The notes: generated by a model not told the origin, from the letters alone. 64,000 bases of DNA from Sphingobacterium corticibacterium (GCF_004208525.1 NZ_SGIT01000001.1:1550001-1614000); one strand, 5' to 3'. Positions 28,167 through 37,692 are shown, counted from the stretch's first letter. Translations and numbers: made by a program.

Positions 28167-29429
28167 ATGAAGAGTTTTCTATTCTATATATTGATTACAT
28201 GCGTTTGTTTATGTATGGTAGTTGGCCCGACAGGTGCCACTACCATTCATGTTGGTAAACAGCATGCCATATCATCCATTATACAAGCCATCGCGAAAGC
28301 CAAAAACGGCGATACGATCATGGTGCATGGCGGGCTTTATCAAGAAGAAAATATTCTTATCACCAAAAGCCTGACCCTTATCGGGAAGAACAATCCCGTC
28401 ATCGACGCACAAAAAAAACACGAACCTGTTTCCATAAAAGCAAACTATGTTACGATAAAGGGGTTCACTATTAAAAATTCCGCCCATTCTTCCCTGAAAG
28501 ACATTGCCGCCGTCAAAGTGTATAACGGTAGCCATATTGCCATAGAAAATAATATACTGGACAACAATTTCTTCGGGATCTATCTACAGAATGCAAAAAA
28601 TTGCCGAATTGAAAATAACCGGCTCCAGACATACGGAGAAACGGAACGCTTGGTCGGAAATGGTATCCATGCCTGGAAAAGTGATAGTATAGCTATCCTC
28701 AACAATGAAATTGCCGGACATCGCGACGGTATTTATCTGGAATTTGTAACCCATACACAGGTAGACCGAAATAGGGCACAAAACAATCTCCGCTATGGCC
28801 TGCATTTTATGTTTTCGCATGACAACCAATACCACTATAATACATTCAAAGCCAACGGAGCAGGTGTAGCGGTAATGTATACCCAGCGCATGCGCATGGA
28901 ACATAACATCTTTGAAGAGAATTGGGGAGATGCCACCTATGGACTCCTACTCAAAGACATCACCGACAGTTATATTCAAAACAATACATTCGTTAAGAAC
29001 ACGACAGGTATCTTCATGGAAGGCAGCAACCGCATCCAAATACAGCAAAACAGTTTTGAAAACAACGGTTGGGCCATCAAGATATTCACCAGCTGTATGC
29101 ATAACACGTTAAGCAGGAATACCTTTATCCAAAACACCTTTGACGTTGCTACTAATGGCGGTAAAATGACCAATACGTTTAACGGTAATTATTGGGATCA
29201 ATATGAAGGATATGACCTAAACAAAGACGGTATCGGCGATGTGCCGCATCATCCGGTTAGCCTTTTCTCCATGCTCGTCGAACGATACCCAGCGGCTATG
29301 TTACTTTTCCGCAGTTTTATGGTTACGTTATTTGATCGCAGTGAAAAAATGATTCCAAGTTTGACACCGGAAAATTTAAAAGACGAAAATCCGTTAATGA
29401 AACCCGATAAAAGAACAGTAATTAGATGA
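28167..29429 (+). CDS. nosD: NosD periplasmic CuZ maturation protein
   Basis: This protein of about 420 residues has a signal peptide and then a right-handed parallel beta-helix (PbH1 repeats such as NNILDNNFFGIYLQNAKNCR and NNTFVKNTTGIFMEGSNRIQ). NosD is the periplasmic partner of the NosFY ABC transporter in assembling the CuZ site. The ATG at 28167 is chosen because it starts the signal peptide; a longer frame overlaps nosL and adds 19 unlikely residues. Confidence 0.93.
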   Translation: MKSFLFYILITCVCLCMVVGPTGATTIHVGKQHAISSIIQAIAKAKNGDTIMVHGGLYQEENILITKSLTLIGKNNPVIDAQKKHEPVSIKANYVTIKGFTIKNSAHSSLKDIAAVKVYNGSHIAIENNILDNNFFGIYLQNAKNCRIENNRLQTYGETERLVGNGIHAWKSDSIAILNNEIAGHRDGIYLEFVTHTQVDRNRAQNNLRYGLHFMFSHDNQYHYNTFKANGAGVAVMYTQRMRMEHNIFEENWGDATYGLLLKDITDSYIQNNTFVKNTTGIFMEGSNRIQIQQNSFENNGWAIKIFTSCMHNTLSRNTFIQNTFDVATNGGKMTNTFNGNYWDQYEGYDLNKDGIGDVPHHPVSLFSMLVERYPAAMLLFRSFMVTLFDRSEKMIPSLTPENLKDENPLMKPDKRTVIR

Positions 29430-29442
29430 AATCTGCTATACG

Positions 29443-30183
29443 ATGATTAAAATTGAGAAACTTTCTAAACATTTTGGTAAGCTACAGGTATTAAAGGACA
29501 TCGATTTGTCCCTAACACCGGGTCAATGTATTTCACTCATCGGCCCTAATGGCAGTGGAAAGACGACATTAATCAAAACCATTCTGGGCATGGTCGTTCC
29601 CAGTTCCGGCAATATTTACGTTGAAGGTAAAAATATCAACAGGGAATGGGCCTACCGCAGCGACATAGGCTATATGCCGCAAAAAGGCGAGTACCCCGAG
29701 AACATGAGCATTGGCCAAGTATTGGACATGATGATCGATATACGCAAAACACCTTCTCACCTACTCGACAACGAACTCTACGAAAAATTTGAAATCGAGA
29801 CCATGTTAGACAAACGTATGCGCACCCTATCTGGTGGAACACGACAAAAAGTGAGTGCCTGTCTTGCTTTTATGTTTAATCCGAAAGTGTTGATTCTGGA
29901 TGAACCCACAGCTGGATTAGACCCTGTGGCTACAGAAATCCTCAAAGAGAAAATTATCCGGGAAAAAGAGAAAAACAAACTTATTTTGATTACGTCACAT
30001 GTATTGAGTGACTTGGATGATCTCGTTTCCCAAATCATCTATATGCAAGACGGCGAGCTGCGTTTTCATAAATCTCTTGCGGAATTGAAAGCGGATACCG
30101 GCACCGATAAATTATCCAGAGCGATCGCCCACGTTATGGGATATAAAACGATGTTTACCAAAGAAGTTATCCATGAACAATAA
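29443..30183 (+). CDS. nosF: ABC transporter ATP-binding protein NosF
   Basis: This 246-residue ATPase has Walker A GPNGSGKTT (residues about 35-43), signature LSGGTRQK, Walker B VLILDEPTAGLD and the switch His in ITSHVLSDLDDL. Together with the downstream permease it powers CuZ maturation. It overlaps nosY by 11 bases. Confidence 0.94.
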   Translation: MIKIEKLSKHFGKLQVLKDIDLSLTPGQCISLIGPNGSGKTTLIKTILGMVVPSSGNIYVEGKNINREWAYRSDIGYMPQKGEYPENMSIGQVLDMMIDIRKTPSHLLDNELYEKFEIETMLDKRMRTLSGGTRQKVSACLAFMFNPKVLILDEPTAGLDPVATEILKEKIIREKEKNKLILITSHVLSDLDDLVSQIIYMQDGELRFHKSLAELKADTGTDKLSRAIAHVMGYKTMFTKEVIHEQ

Positions 30184-30943
30184 GATTATCAAGTACGTTA
30201 TTTCCGATCTGTTGCGTAATCGCACCATACTGTTCTACACCTTGGTGCTTCTTACACTTTCTCTCAGTATCTTCCTCATGGAAGACAATACCGACAAAGG
30301 CATCGCCAGTATGCTTAACCTGGTTCTTTTTGTCGTGCCGCTGGTTTGTATTGTATTTTCAAGCATTTACCTGTACAACAGTGCTGAATTTATTGCACTG
30401 CTCGTCAGCCAGCCTCTAAAACGGCAAAGTATATGGCTCAGCATATTCATGGGGCTCGCTACTGCTATGACACTGGCTTTTTTTATTGGTGTAGGTATCC
30501 CTACCTTTATCTTTGCCTATAGCTTATCGGGCATCACACTCGTTATCGGCGGCCTATTATTATCCCTGATATTTGTATCCATCGCAACATGGACCGCGGT
30601 ACGTATCCGGGATAAATCTAAAGGCATTGGTTTGGCTATCATTTTATGGTTGTACTTCGCGTTGATTTTTGATGCCATGTTGCTGTTTCTGCTATTTCAA
30701 TTTGCCGACTATCCTATCGAAAAAATGATGATCGCCGTATCGATGCTTAATCCGATAGACATCAGCCGTATCTTAATTTTATTAGAAATAGACCTGTCCG
30801 CGATGATGGGTTATACGGGAGCTATCTTTCGGGATTTCTTCGGCACGCATATAGGCATGCTCATTACGGTTCTAGTCATGTTAATGTGGACAGCTTTGCC
30901 GTTGTGGTTCGCGACAAGGCATTTCAAGAAGAAAGATCTTTAA
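30173..30943 (+). CDS. nosY: ABC transporter permease NosY
   Basis: This 256-residue inner-membrane protein has six hydrophobic segments (ABC2-type permease). It starts inside nosF and is the last gene of the tight nos operon; 137 bases then separate it from ric. The assignment rests on the fold and on the nosZ-L-D-F-Y gene order. Confidence 0.92.
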   Translation: MNNKIIKYVISDLLRNRTILFYTLVLLTLSLSIFLMEDNTDKGIASMLNLVLFVVPLVCIVFSSIYLYNSAEFIALLVSQPLKRQSIWLSIFMGLATAMTLAFFIGVGIPTFIFAYSLSGITLVIGGLLLSLIFVSIATWTAVRIRDKSKGIGLAIILWLYFALIFDAMLLFLLFQFADYPIEKMMIAVSMLNPIDISRILILLEIDLSAMMGYTGAIFRDFFGTHIGMLITVLVMLMWTALPLWFATRHFKKKDL

Positions 30944-31042
30944 TGTTACTTTTTACGGAAAAAAGAACAGAAAAAAAACATTATTCTGACATGTGTTGAA
31001 GCCAATATGAGTCCACGCATAAAACACTATACATCAACAACA

Positions 31043-31050
31043 TAACTTTG
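31043..31050 (+). promoter_or_regulatory. Candidate -7 box of the ric gene
   Basis: TAACTTTG lies 30 bases before the ric ATG and matches the Bacteroidota -7 consensus. No clear -33 TTG is found at 19-21 bases, so this promoter may depend on an activator, as would suit a nitrosative-stress gene. Confidence 0.35.
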
Positions 31051-31080
31051 TGTAATAATTCACATTAATACATAAATGCC

Positions 31081-32013
31081 ATGATAAAAACAGCCATATT
31101 AAATGTCACTACGATTGAACCACGATTAAAGCATCCAACTATATTTGCGCATTTCGATGCTTTAGAAGGTGGTGAGTCTTTTATTATCGTGAACGACCAC
31201 GATCCACGTCCATTATATTACCAATTACTAGGCGAAAGAGGTAACATCTTTACTTGGGAATACCTGGAATCTGGCCCGGAATGGTGGCGGGTAAACATTG
31301 CGAAGCCGGCTGCTGAAAGCAAACCAGAAACCGTAGGGGGAATTGCAGCTGCCGATATGCGCAAAGCAGCGGTTTTCAAAAAACTAGGGATAGATTTCTG
31401 CTGTGGTGGAAAGGTCACGTTAAAAGAAGCCGCTGCTACCGCAGGTCTCACGGAAGAAGCTTTACGTCATGAACTCGCAAAAAGTGAAACCCAGGAGAAC
31501 GTACCTGTACACCTCAATTTCAATGGATGGGATATTGCCTTTCTTGCCGACTATATCAAAAACATACATCACGGCTACATCCGCGAATTCGGCCCTATTA
31601 TAGAACAACTGGCCAACAAGGTTGCATCCCGGCACGGTAATGAAAGCCCTGAACTCGTTGGGTTTGCAAAAGACACGCACCATCTCATGGCCGATCTGTA
31701 CCAACATATTGAGAAAGAAGAAGCACTTCTATTCCCCGCCACCAAAGATTTATCTTCACTTGAAAACGAAGAGATCAAACGGATTATCGACGAACTGCAA
31801 CATGAACACGAGGATGCCGGAGCAGAATTGGTCCATTTCCGGAAATTAACAAAAGATTATGAACTTCCGGCACATGCCTGCAATTCCTATACCTATCTCT
31901 ATGAGCAGATGAAAGCTTTCGAACAGGATTTATTCCAACACATCCACCTGGAAAATAATATTTTGTTTCCAAAGGTTATCGAAGCCTGTCGTGAACAGCT
32001 CCATGCCGAGTAA
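31081..32013 (+). CDS. ric: Iron-sulfur cluster repair di-iron protein with N-terminal DUF2249 domain
   Basis: This 310-residue protein joins three parts. A DUF2249 domain (about 15-75, HPTIFAHFDALEGGESFIIV and NDHDPRPLYYQL) is followed by a ScdA_N segment (about 80-130, with GIDFCCGGKVTLKEAA) and a hemerythrin-like di-iron domain (about 140-305, with the histidines of HHGYIREF, THHLMADLYQHIEKEEALLFP and HLENNILFP). Ric/YtfE/ScdA repairs Fe-S clusters damaged by NO or oxidants. The position beside nos genes points to NO exposure. Confidence 0.92.
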   Translation: MIKTAILNVTTIEPRLKHPTIFAHFDALEGGESFIIVNDHDPRPLYYQLLGERGNIFTWEYLESGPEWWRVNIAKPAAESKPETVGGIAAADMRKAAVFKKLGIDFCCGGKVTLKEAAATAGLTEEALRHELAKSETQENVPVHLNFNGWDIAFLADYIKNIHHGYIREFGPIIEQLANKVASRHGNESPELVGFAKDTHHLMADLYQHIEKEEALLFPATKDLSSLENEEIKRIIDELQHEHEDAGAELVHFRKLTKDYELPAHACNSYTYLYEQMKAFEQDLFQHIHLENNILFPKVIEACREQLHAE

Positions 32014-32019
32014 AGCAGA

Positions 32020-33285
32020 ATGGCCGATATATTTGTAAACAAAGCACCTAAAGAACTCGCCGTTATTCCTTTTTACGGAACAGCGGCCGTGTTCTTTTTA
32101 TTGCTTTGCATTCTTCTTTTTCTTTCCGCTACGAAACTTACCGGTCATTATTTCGATCCGTCAATCTTAGCGATTGTACATACGGCCGCATTAGGTTGGG
32201 GGACGATGGTTATTTTCGGCGCAGCGTATCAGCTACTCCCCGTTATATGCGAACGCGAATTGTTTAGCACAAAATTAGCATTTCTATCCTATCTCCTATT
32301 AACCATCGGTACCTGCGGCATGATCTGGTCCTTTTGGAGGTTTGACATGGGATGGTTCATGATTATATCGGGAATCTGTGTCGTATGTAGTAGCTACTTA
32401 TACACATTCAATCTTTATCAAACAACTAACGACTCCAATAAATCGCAGGTAAATCAACATTTCTTGCTACTCTCTGCCTTTTGGCTCTGTTTTACGACAA
32501 CGGTCGGTCTACTGCTTGCCATCAATCTTCGATATAGGTTTATCCCTCAAAACCACCTAGATATTCTTAAACTACATGCACATGCAGGTATCGCAGGTTG
32601 GTTTTTACAATTGATATGCGGTGTAGGTGCGAAACTTATTCCAATGTTCCTATTGGGAAAATCCAAAAAAATGAGGTTATTATATGCTGCATTGATCCTA
32701 CAAAACGTGGGACTTATTCTTTTTCTAGCGGACGGCTATTTTAATCCCATTAGCTTACGCATGCTGATGTATGCTACATTAATAGCATCGGGAACCGCCT
32801 GTTGGTTGATTTATATCATCGACACTTACAAACACCGTGCACGCAAAAAGGTAGATATGTTAATGAAACATGCCGGTCTCTCATCCTTATGTTTAAGTCT
32901 TGCTTTTATGTTTATTCCGGTTCTCCTCCTATATCCGCAAACAAAATGGGCTTCCCTATATGGTACCTTGATTTTTTTAGGATGGATTACGGGTATTATC
33001 CTCGGCAAAACATTTAAAACGCTTCCGTTTATCATTTGGAACAAACGATATAAAAACCTAAACGGGAAAATAAAAATACCCATGCCAAAGGATCTCTATC
33101 ACGGCGGGTTGATTCCTTATCAATATTATCTATACCTTAGCACATTATTACTCACGTGCGCGGGTATTGTTTTAGAACAAGCTACTCTATTACAGATAAC
33201 CGGGATTCTTTGGATTATCGTCTCTTTAGTATATGGTTATAATGTTTTTCATGTTATATTTCATAAAAGCCGAGTGACACTATGA
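32020..33285 (+). CDS. Heme-copper oxidase/NnrS-like polytopic membrane protein
   Basis: This 421-residue protein has about twelve hydrophobic segments and two related histidine-bearing helices (IVHTAALGWGTMVIFGAA and LKLHAHAGIAGWFLQLICG, both ending near a Leu/Ile-Pro). It resembles the heme-copper oxidase subunit I/NnrS group. The gene follows ric by six bases and overlaps the SufT-like gene by four, so it is probably used during NO or low-oxygen stress. It is clearly distinct in sequence from the membrane protein at 22427-23668. Confidence 0.72.
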   Translation: MADIFVNKAPKELAVIPFYGTAAVFFLLLCILLFLSATKLTGHYFDPSILAIVHTAALGWGTMVIFGAAYQLLPVICERELFSTKLAFLSYLLLTIGTCGMIWSFWRFDMGWFMIISGICVVCSSYLYTFNLYQTTNDSNKSQVNQHFLLLSAFWLCFTTTVGLLLAINLRYRFIPQNHLDILKLHAHAGIAGWFLQLICGVGAKLIPMFLLGKSKKMRLLYAALILQNVGLILFLADGYFNPISLRMLMYATLIASGTACWLIYIIDTYKHRARKKVDMLMKHAGLSSLCLSLAFMFIPVLLLYPQTKWASLYGTLIFLGWITGIILGKTFKTLPFIIWNKRYKNLNGKIKIPMPKDLYHGGLIPYQYYLYLSTLLLTCAGIVLEQATLLQITGILWIIVSLVYGYNVFHVIFHKSRVTL

Positions 33286-33605
33286 TATCGTTGACAAACC
33301 CTTATGCACAAGAGGAGCTTCGGGCGAATCTTGCCCTCATGGAGGTCATCGACCCCGAGTTGAACATTAACATCGTGGATATGGGTTTAGTGTACGGACT
33401 TGATTTTAACGATCCGAAGGCCATTACCGTGCGCATGACACTTTCCACCCCCCATTGTCCGATGGGCGACGCCATAGAACAAGGTGTTATCAACGTTTTG
33501 CAGCGAGCTTTTCCAGAACGCCAAACAAAAATCAACTTGGTATGGGAACCCGAATGGAGCATCGACAACATCAGCGAAGCAGGAAAAGCACAATTAGGAT
33601 TATAA
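33282..33605 (+). CDS. Metal-sulfur cluster assembly factor (MIP18/DUF59, SufT-like)
   Basis: This 107-residue protein of the DUF59 family carries the characteristic EVIDPELNINIVDMGLVYGLD and a reactive cysteine in STPHCPMGDAIEQGV. Relatives (SufT, PaaD, MIP18) assist loading of Fe-S clusters into client proteins. It overlaps the preceding gene by ATGA. Placed after ric, it suggests a small Fe-S repair unit. Confidence 0.87.
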   Translation: MISLTNPYAQEELRANLALMEVIDPELNINIVDMGLVYGLDFNDPKAITVRMTLSTPHCPMGDAIEQGVINVLQRAFPERQTKINLVWEPEWSIDNISEAGKAQLGL

Positions 33606-33660
33606 ATATGTAAAAAAGTGATTATTTTTCTATCTTTAAAACGAATATAATCCGAGCACA

Positions 33661-34617
33661 ATGAATAAAGCAACGTTTTTCACCTGTTTTTATCTCTTAT
33701 TCGTATGGTCAAATGTATCCGCACAGCAGAACCCTGTTTTCCCTGGGTGGTATGCGGATCCAGAAGGCATTGTATACGACAACACCTATTGGGTTTTCCC
33801 AACCTACTCCGCACCATACGAACAGCAGGTATTATTCGATGCTTTTTCTTCTAAAGATTTGGTTACCTGGGAAAAACATCCTCGGATTATCGACACGTCG
33901 GAAGTGAAATGGGCAAAAAAGGCTATGTGGGCGCCTAGTATTATCGAAAAAGATGGAAAGTATTATTTTTTCTTTGCCGCGAATGATGTCCACGAAGGGG
34001 AAATTGGTGGCATAGGCGTCTCGGTTGCTGACCGCCCCGAAGGTCCTTACAAAGATTTGCTTGGTAAACCGTTGATTAATGACATTGTCCATGGCGCACA
34101 ACCCATCGACCAGTTTGTTTTTAAAGATAAAGACGGTCAATATTATATGTACTACGGCGGATGGAAACATTGTAATGTCGTGAAACTTAGTGACGATTTT
34201 AAAAGTTTAGTACCTTTTGAGGACGGCACCATCTATAAAGAAGTGACACCCGAAAACTATGTGGAAGGTCCTTTCATGTTTATCCGAAACAACAAGTACT
34301 ATTTCATGTGGTCAGAAGGCGGCTGGACCGGACCAGATTATAAAGTCGCCTACGCGATAGCCGATAGTCCGTTTGGCCCTTTTAAACGCATTGCAACTAT
34401 TTTGGAACAAGATAAGGATATCGCTACCGGTGCGGGACATCATTCGGTTATCAAAATCCCTAACGAGGATACTTACTATATCGTTTATCATCGCAGACCG
34501 CTCGATAAGACGGAGGCGCACGAACGGGAGACCTGTATCGAACCCATGACTTTTGACGAACAGGGTTATATTAATCCGGTGAAAATGACTTTTGAGGGGG
34601 TTAAGCATCCGTTGTAG
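33661..34617 (+). CDS. Secreted glycoside hydrolase family 43 enzyme
   Basis: This 318-residue protein has a signal peptide (ending VSAQQ) and a five-bladed beta-propeller of GH43. The three catalytic acids fit: the base Asp in GWYADPEG, the pKa-modulating Asp in GAQPIDQFVF and the acid Glu in NYVEGPFMF. Family members are arabinofuranosidases, beta-xylosidases or galactan-degrading enzymes. There is no PUL around it, so the substrate remains open. It converges on the two-component gene with an 8-base gap. Confidence 0.88.
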   Translation: MNKATFFTCFYLLFVWSNVSAQQNPVFPGWYADPEGIVYDNTYWVFPTYSAPYEQQVLFDAFSSKDLVTWEKHPRIIDTSEVKWAKKAMWAPSIIEKDGKYYFFFAANDVHEGEIGGIGVSVADRPEGPYKDLLGKPLINDIVHGAQPIDQFVFKDKDGQYYMYYGGWKHCNVVKLSDDFKSLVPFEDGTIYKEVTPENYVEGPFMFIRNNKYYFMWSEGGWTGPDYKVAYAIADSPFGPFKRIATILEQDKDIATGAGHHSVIKIPNEDTYYIVYHRRPLDKTEAHERETCIEPMTFDEQGYINPVKMTFEGVKHPL

Positions 34618-34625
34618 GAGCATCC

Positions 34626-35288
34626 CTAATCCAATTTAACAATGCCGTTTTTGATGGCATACATCGCCAGACCGGTTCGGGTTTTCAGCTGCAGTTTTTC
34701 GCATACCGCATTGCGATAACCTTCTACGGTACGGACACTGACGCACATCTCGTCCGCTATTTCTGCATAAGACTTTTCCGAACATATCTGCTTCAGGAAT
34801 GTAATCTCCCGATCGGTCAGTTTTACAAAAGTTTGGATATCACTTGCCTCCGTCAGCGCCTGTATAGAAAACAACACTTTGTGGGTAATCAGTTCATTAA
34901 AGAAATAACCGACAGTCAGTACCTCCTCAAACGCTCTTTTAAGCTCGCTAGGTTCGGCATCCTTGAGCACATAACCTTTGGCACCATGCCGGATCATCTT
35001 GATGATGGCCGACTCCGCATCCATGGTACTCAGCGCCAGTATTTTGATCGACGGATGGTTGATCCGCAACCACTCTGCCGTGGCATAGCCGTCCATTTCC
35101 GGCATACTGATATCGAGCAGGGCGATATCCGGTAACTGCTCTACTTCCTGCAAGCGATGGATCAAATCCCTTCCATTGGAAGCTTCCAAAATTACGTTGT
35201 AACCCGGGAAACCATTGATAAGCCCGGCCAGTCCTTTGCGAAAAAGGGCGTGGTCGTCTACGATGGCAATATGTTTGGTATTCGTCAT
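34626..35288 (-). CDS. LuxR/NarL-type response regulator, copy 1
   Basis: This 220-residue regulator has a receiver domain (acidic pair Asp11-Asp12, phospho-acceptor Asp59 in ALLDISMPEMDG, Lys in VLKDAEP) and a C-terminal LuxR helix-turn-helix (about 150-215, LTDREITFLKQICSEKSYAEIADEMCVSVRTVEGYR). It differs from copy 2 at only five residues. It follows the kinase gene by 11 bases, so the two are cognate partners. Target genes are unknown; the shared promoter of the three lipoprotein genes is a natural candidate. Confidence 0.93.
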   Translation of the reverse strand: MTNTKHIAIVDDHALFRKGLAGLINGFPGYNVILEASNGRDLIHRLQEVEQLPDIALLDISMPEMDGYATAEWLRINHPSIKILALSTMDAESAIIKMIRHGAKGYVLKDAEPSELKRAFEEVLTVGYFFNELITHKVLFSIQALTEASDIQTFVKLTDREITFLKQICSEKSYAEIADEMCVSVRTVEGYRNAVCEKLQLKTRTGLAMYAIKNGIVKLD

Positions 35289-35299
35289 TATCTTTAATA

Positions 35300-36082
35300 T
35301 TAGTTATAAGGAACATGCAGTATGATCGTTGTACCTTCTCCAGCAATACTTTGGATGTCGGCAAGGCCACCCATCAGTGCTGCCCGGGTTCTGATATTTT
35401 GCAAACCAAGTCCGCCTGTTGTGCCTTTTTCGGTGTTGAAACCAATGCCGTTGTCCTGAATATGAATGCGTAATTCACTTTCAGCAAAGTCGAACAAGAT
35501 TTTTATTTCTGTAGCTTGTGCATGTTTCAAGATATTTTGTAAACTCTCCTGCACGATGCGGAAAACGATTGTCTTGCGCTGTTCAGGAAGCGTATTTTCC
35601 TCACCTTCCGTATGCAGATGACACCGCATCAATCCATTACGCCCTATACGCTGTAATTCGTGGCTTACCGCCTGCACCAGCGATATCCACTGCAGTCGCT
35701 CGCTGCTCAAACTTTTGGCGATATCCCGCAGGTCGGTCATGGCTTGCCCCACATTGGACTTGATATCTTCAAGCAAATCCTTATCAGCCTCAGTGCTTTG
35801 CCTGGCAATGTTAAGCTGCACTTTAGCTAAACTTAGCAATTGCCCCACGTTATCGTGTATCTCCCGACTGATGGAATCAAAGGTCTCCTCCTGCATTTCC
35901 AGTCGCGATTCCAACAATTGCTTCTGATACGCTTCAGACATCGCTTTTTTCTCTTCCCGGTATCGGAATTTACGCCGTTGATGGTTGAACATAATCAATA
36001 CCATTACGCACAGCAAAGCCATGAACAGCACGACCACCGTAATGATGACAGCTAAGATCTCTTGGTAATGGTCAACTGGCAT
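35300..36082 (-). CDS. HisKA_3-type sensor histidine kinase, copy 1
   Basis: This 260-residue kinase has one transmembrane helix (residues about 8-32) and no periplasmic sensor domain. A dimerisation/phosphotransfer domain follows (ISREIHDNVGQ, phospho-His76), then an HATPase domain (NILKHAQATE, DNGIGFN, GGLGLQNIRTRA). It differs from copy 2 at seven residues. Its start overlaps the membrane-protein gene by 31 bases. With almost no extracellular part, it may depend on that membrane protein or the lipoprotein to sense its signal. Confidence 0.92.
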   Translation of the reverse strand: MPVDHYQEILAVIITVVVLFMALLCVMVLIMFNHQRRKFRYREEKKAMSEAYQKQLLESRLEMQEETFDSISREIHDNVGQLLSLAKVQLNIARQSTEADKDLLEDIKSNVGQAMTDLRDIAKSLSSERLQWISLVQAVSHELQRIGRNGLMRCHLHTEGEENTLPEQRKTIVFRIVQESLQNILKHAQATEIKILFDFAESELRIHIQDNGIGFNTEKGTTGGLGLQNIRTRAALMGGLADIQSIAGEGTTIILHVPYN

Positions 36083-36706
36083 ATAAAGGCATAGGTAAAC
36101 AGGGAATACATCACGATATTGGAAATTTGTAAGGGTATTTTCAGCAATCGCGCTAAATCATTTTGGTGTTTAGTAAGAAAATTAAACATTCCCATATACG
36201 GTACACCACAAGTATAAAAGAAAATTAGTCCAATAGCAATCCAAAATTCACTACAGTTTCGCAACATAATCGGTTCGGCAGCATTCAGCAATTGGTAACA
36301 GTATACAATTGCAAAAAACACAATAAATACTCCACCTACCATGTATACGTAACTATTCCATTCGTTAAGATTAAACATAAAGAACACCAACAAATACCAT
36401 AGCGCCGGATACAAGTATAGAAACACACGAATAATTTTCCGCACAGAATGCGATTGACTAATTTGTAGAAAATAGTACGCGAAAGCCAAATACTGCCCTA
36501 GTATAAAACAATTATATATATGTGCATTAGTTTTATCTGGCAAAAATTCTCTTTTATAGAAAACACCCCACGCTATGAAGCCTGTATATAGAACTATTAG
36601 AGCAATAACACGAATAGGTGAAGGTAGTCCTCGCTTTAGGCTTAACGATGGCAATTAATACAGCCATCGTTAACACACTGAGATAAATAACATGTGTTAT
36701 ATTCAT
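36052..36706 (-). pseudogene. Multi-pass membrane protein, copy 1, with a +1 frameshift near its 5' end
   Basis: Compared with the intact paralogue at 39199-39852, this gene should begin at the ATG at 36706 (MNITHVIYLSVLTMAVLIAIV). One extra base in the TT at 36642-36643 (GGCTTAAC here, GGCTAAC in copy 2, plus strand) shifts the frame, and the original frame then hits a stop about 30 codons later. Downstream of the shift the frame is open for about 195 residues with about six hydrophobic helices and good similarity to copy 2. A product from an internal ATG at 36654 would lack the first membrane helix. It could be a true inactivation, a slippage-based switch or a sequence error. Confidence 0.75.
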
Positions 36707-36734
36707 CAAATCACGGAATTACATCTCTTTTGGT

Positions 36735-37646
36735 TTATATATTTCCGCGCGGATAAGGAGGAATCGGATCCCCTGTATTTAAACCACTGACGCCGCCCCG
36801 GCTCTTCGCAGCGACTAATCCTTTCACGAGTCCTTCGTTTTGGATCGCGATGGTGCTAAGGTATCGTTCGCGGTCTATCGTCTCGAAATCAGTTTCCTGG
36901 TTGTTTTTGTCAACATAGGTAAAGAGGATCGTGAGGCGCTGTAGAATTCTGTCTTCTTTCTCCCGCGCAATGCGTTCTTCGGTTTCTTCATCGCCTAATG
37001 ACACAATTTTGGTCGTAATACCGGCAATGGTACCGCGTTCGGTCTGATAAGCTATCTCTCTCCTTATTTCACTAATTGTCTCCTTATTGAAATGAACAAG
37101 CTCCGTTTCTCCGTATGTAGCATCCGTGGTTTTGTCCAAAACCGTCTTTATACCCTTTTTATAATTGTTTTTCAACTCCTCTACGTCGATACTGTTGGCT
37201 ATTTTCGCGAACGAACCATCCGGATTCAATTGATAGTAATCTCCAACATCTTTAAAATCTTGGTCGGCACTAACAAACAGCAATCGCAACGTAGCTTCAT
37301 CCTGTTTTTCCGCGGCGAAATGAACATTAATACCCGAATCTTTGGAGAGGGCTTCGATGACCTCGAGGAAACGTTTTACTGGAGTATTGGTGAACTGCTC
37401 GGTTATATTGGGGTAGCCCGCTTTAGATAGAGCCTCTTTTTTGTGTCTAGAGAACCAATCGGCTCGCATTTCAACATAGGTTTTTTGAATGAAGACGTTT
37501 GAAGGGAGGGGTTGATAATTTTCAGCTGGTTTTGTTTCAGCTATGCTAGTGCTGATATCCGGCAAAATTGAAAAATTCTCCGAATGACAACTAATTAAGC
37601 TAGTCAAAAAGAAGCAACCTAATGATAGTTTGATGATTTGATACAT
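36735..37646 (-). CDS. Lipoprotein of the triplicated sensory family, copy 1
   Basis: This 303-residue protein has a lipoprotein signal (lipobox LISC, Cys20, then HSENFSILPD). The mature domain mixes helices and strands and has no family I recognise. The C-terminus is conserved among the three paralogues: GLNTGDPIPPYPRG here. It is the first gene of the cassette, with a promoter at 37693-37724. It may be the periplasmic or surface sensor of the kinase, which is inference from position and copy number. Confidence 0.75.
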   Translation of the reverse strand: MYQIIKLSLGCFFLTSLISCHSENFSILPDISTSIAETKPAENYQPLPSNVFIQKTYVEMRADWFSRHKKEALSKAGYPNITEQFTNTPVKRFLEVIEALSKDSGINVHFAAEKQDEATLRLLFVSADQDFKDVGDYYQLNPDGSFAKIANSIDVEELKNNYKKGIKTVLDKTTDATYGETELVHFNKETISEIRREIAYQTERGTIAGITTKIVSLGDEETEERIAREKEDRILQRLTILFTYVDKNNQETDFETIDRERYLSTIAIQNEGLVKGLVAAKSRGGVSGLNTGDPIPPYPRGNI

Positions 37647-37692
37647 GGTTTTTGTTATTAACGGTAAAAAATATTGCTAGTTAAATACAGTT

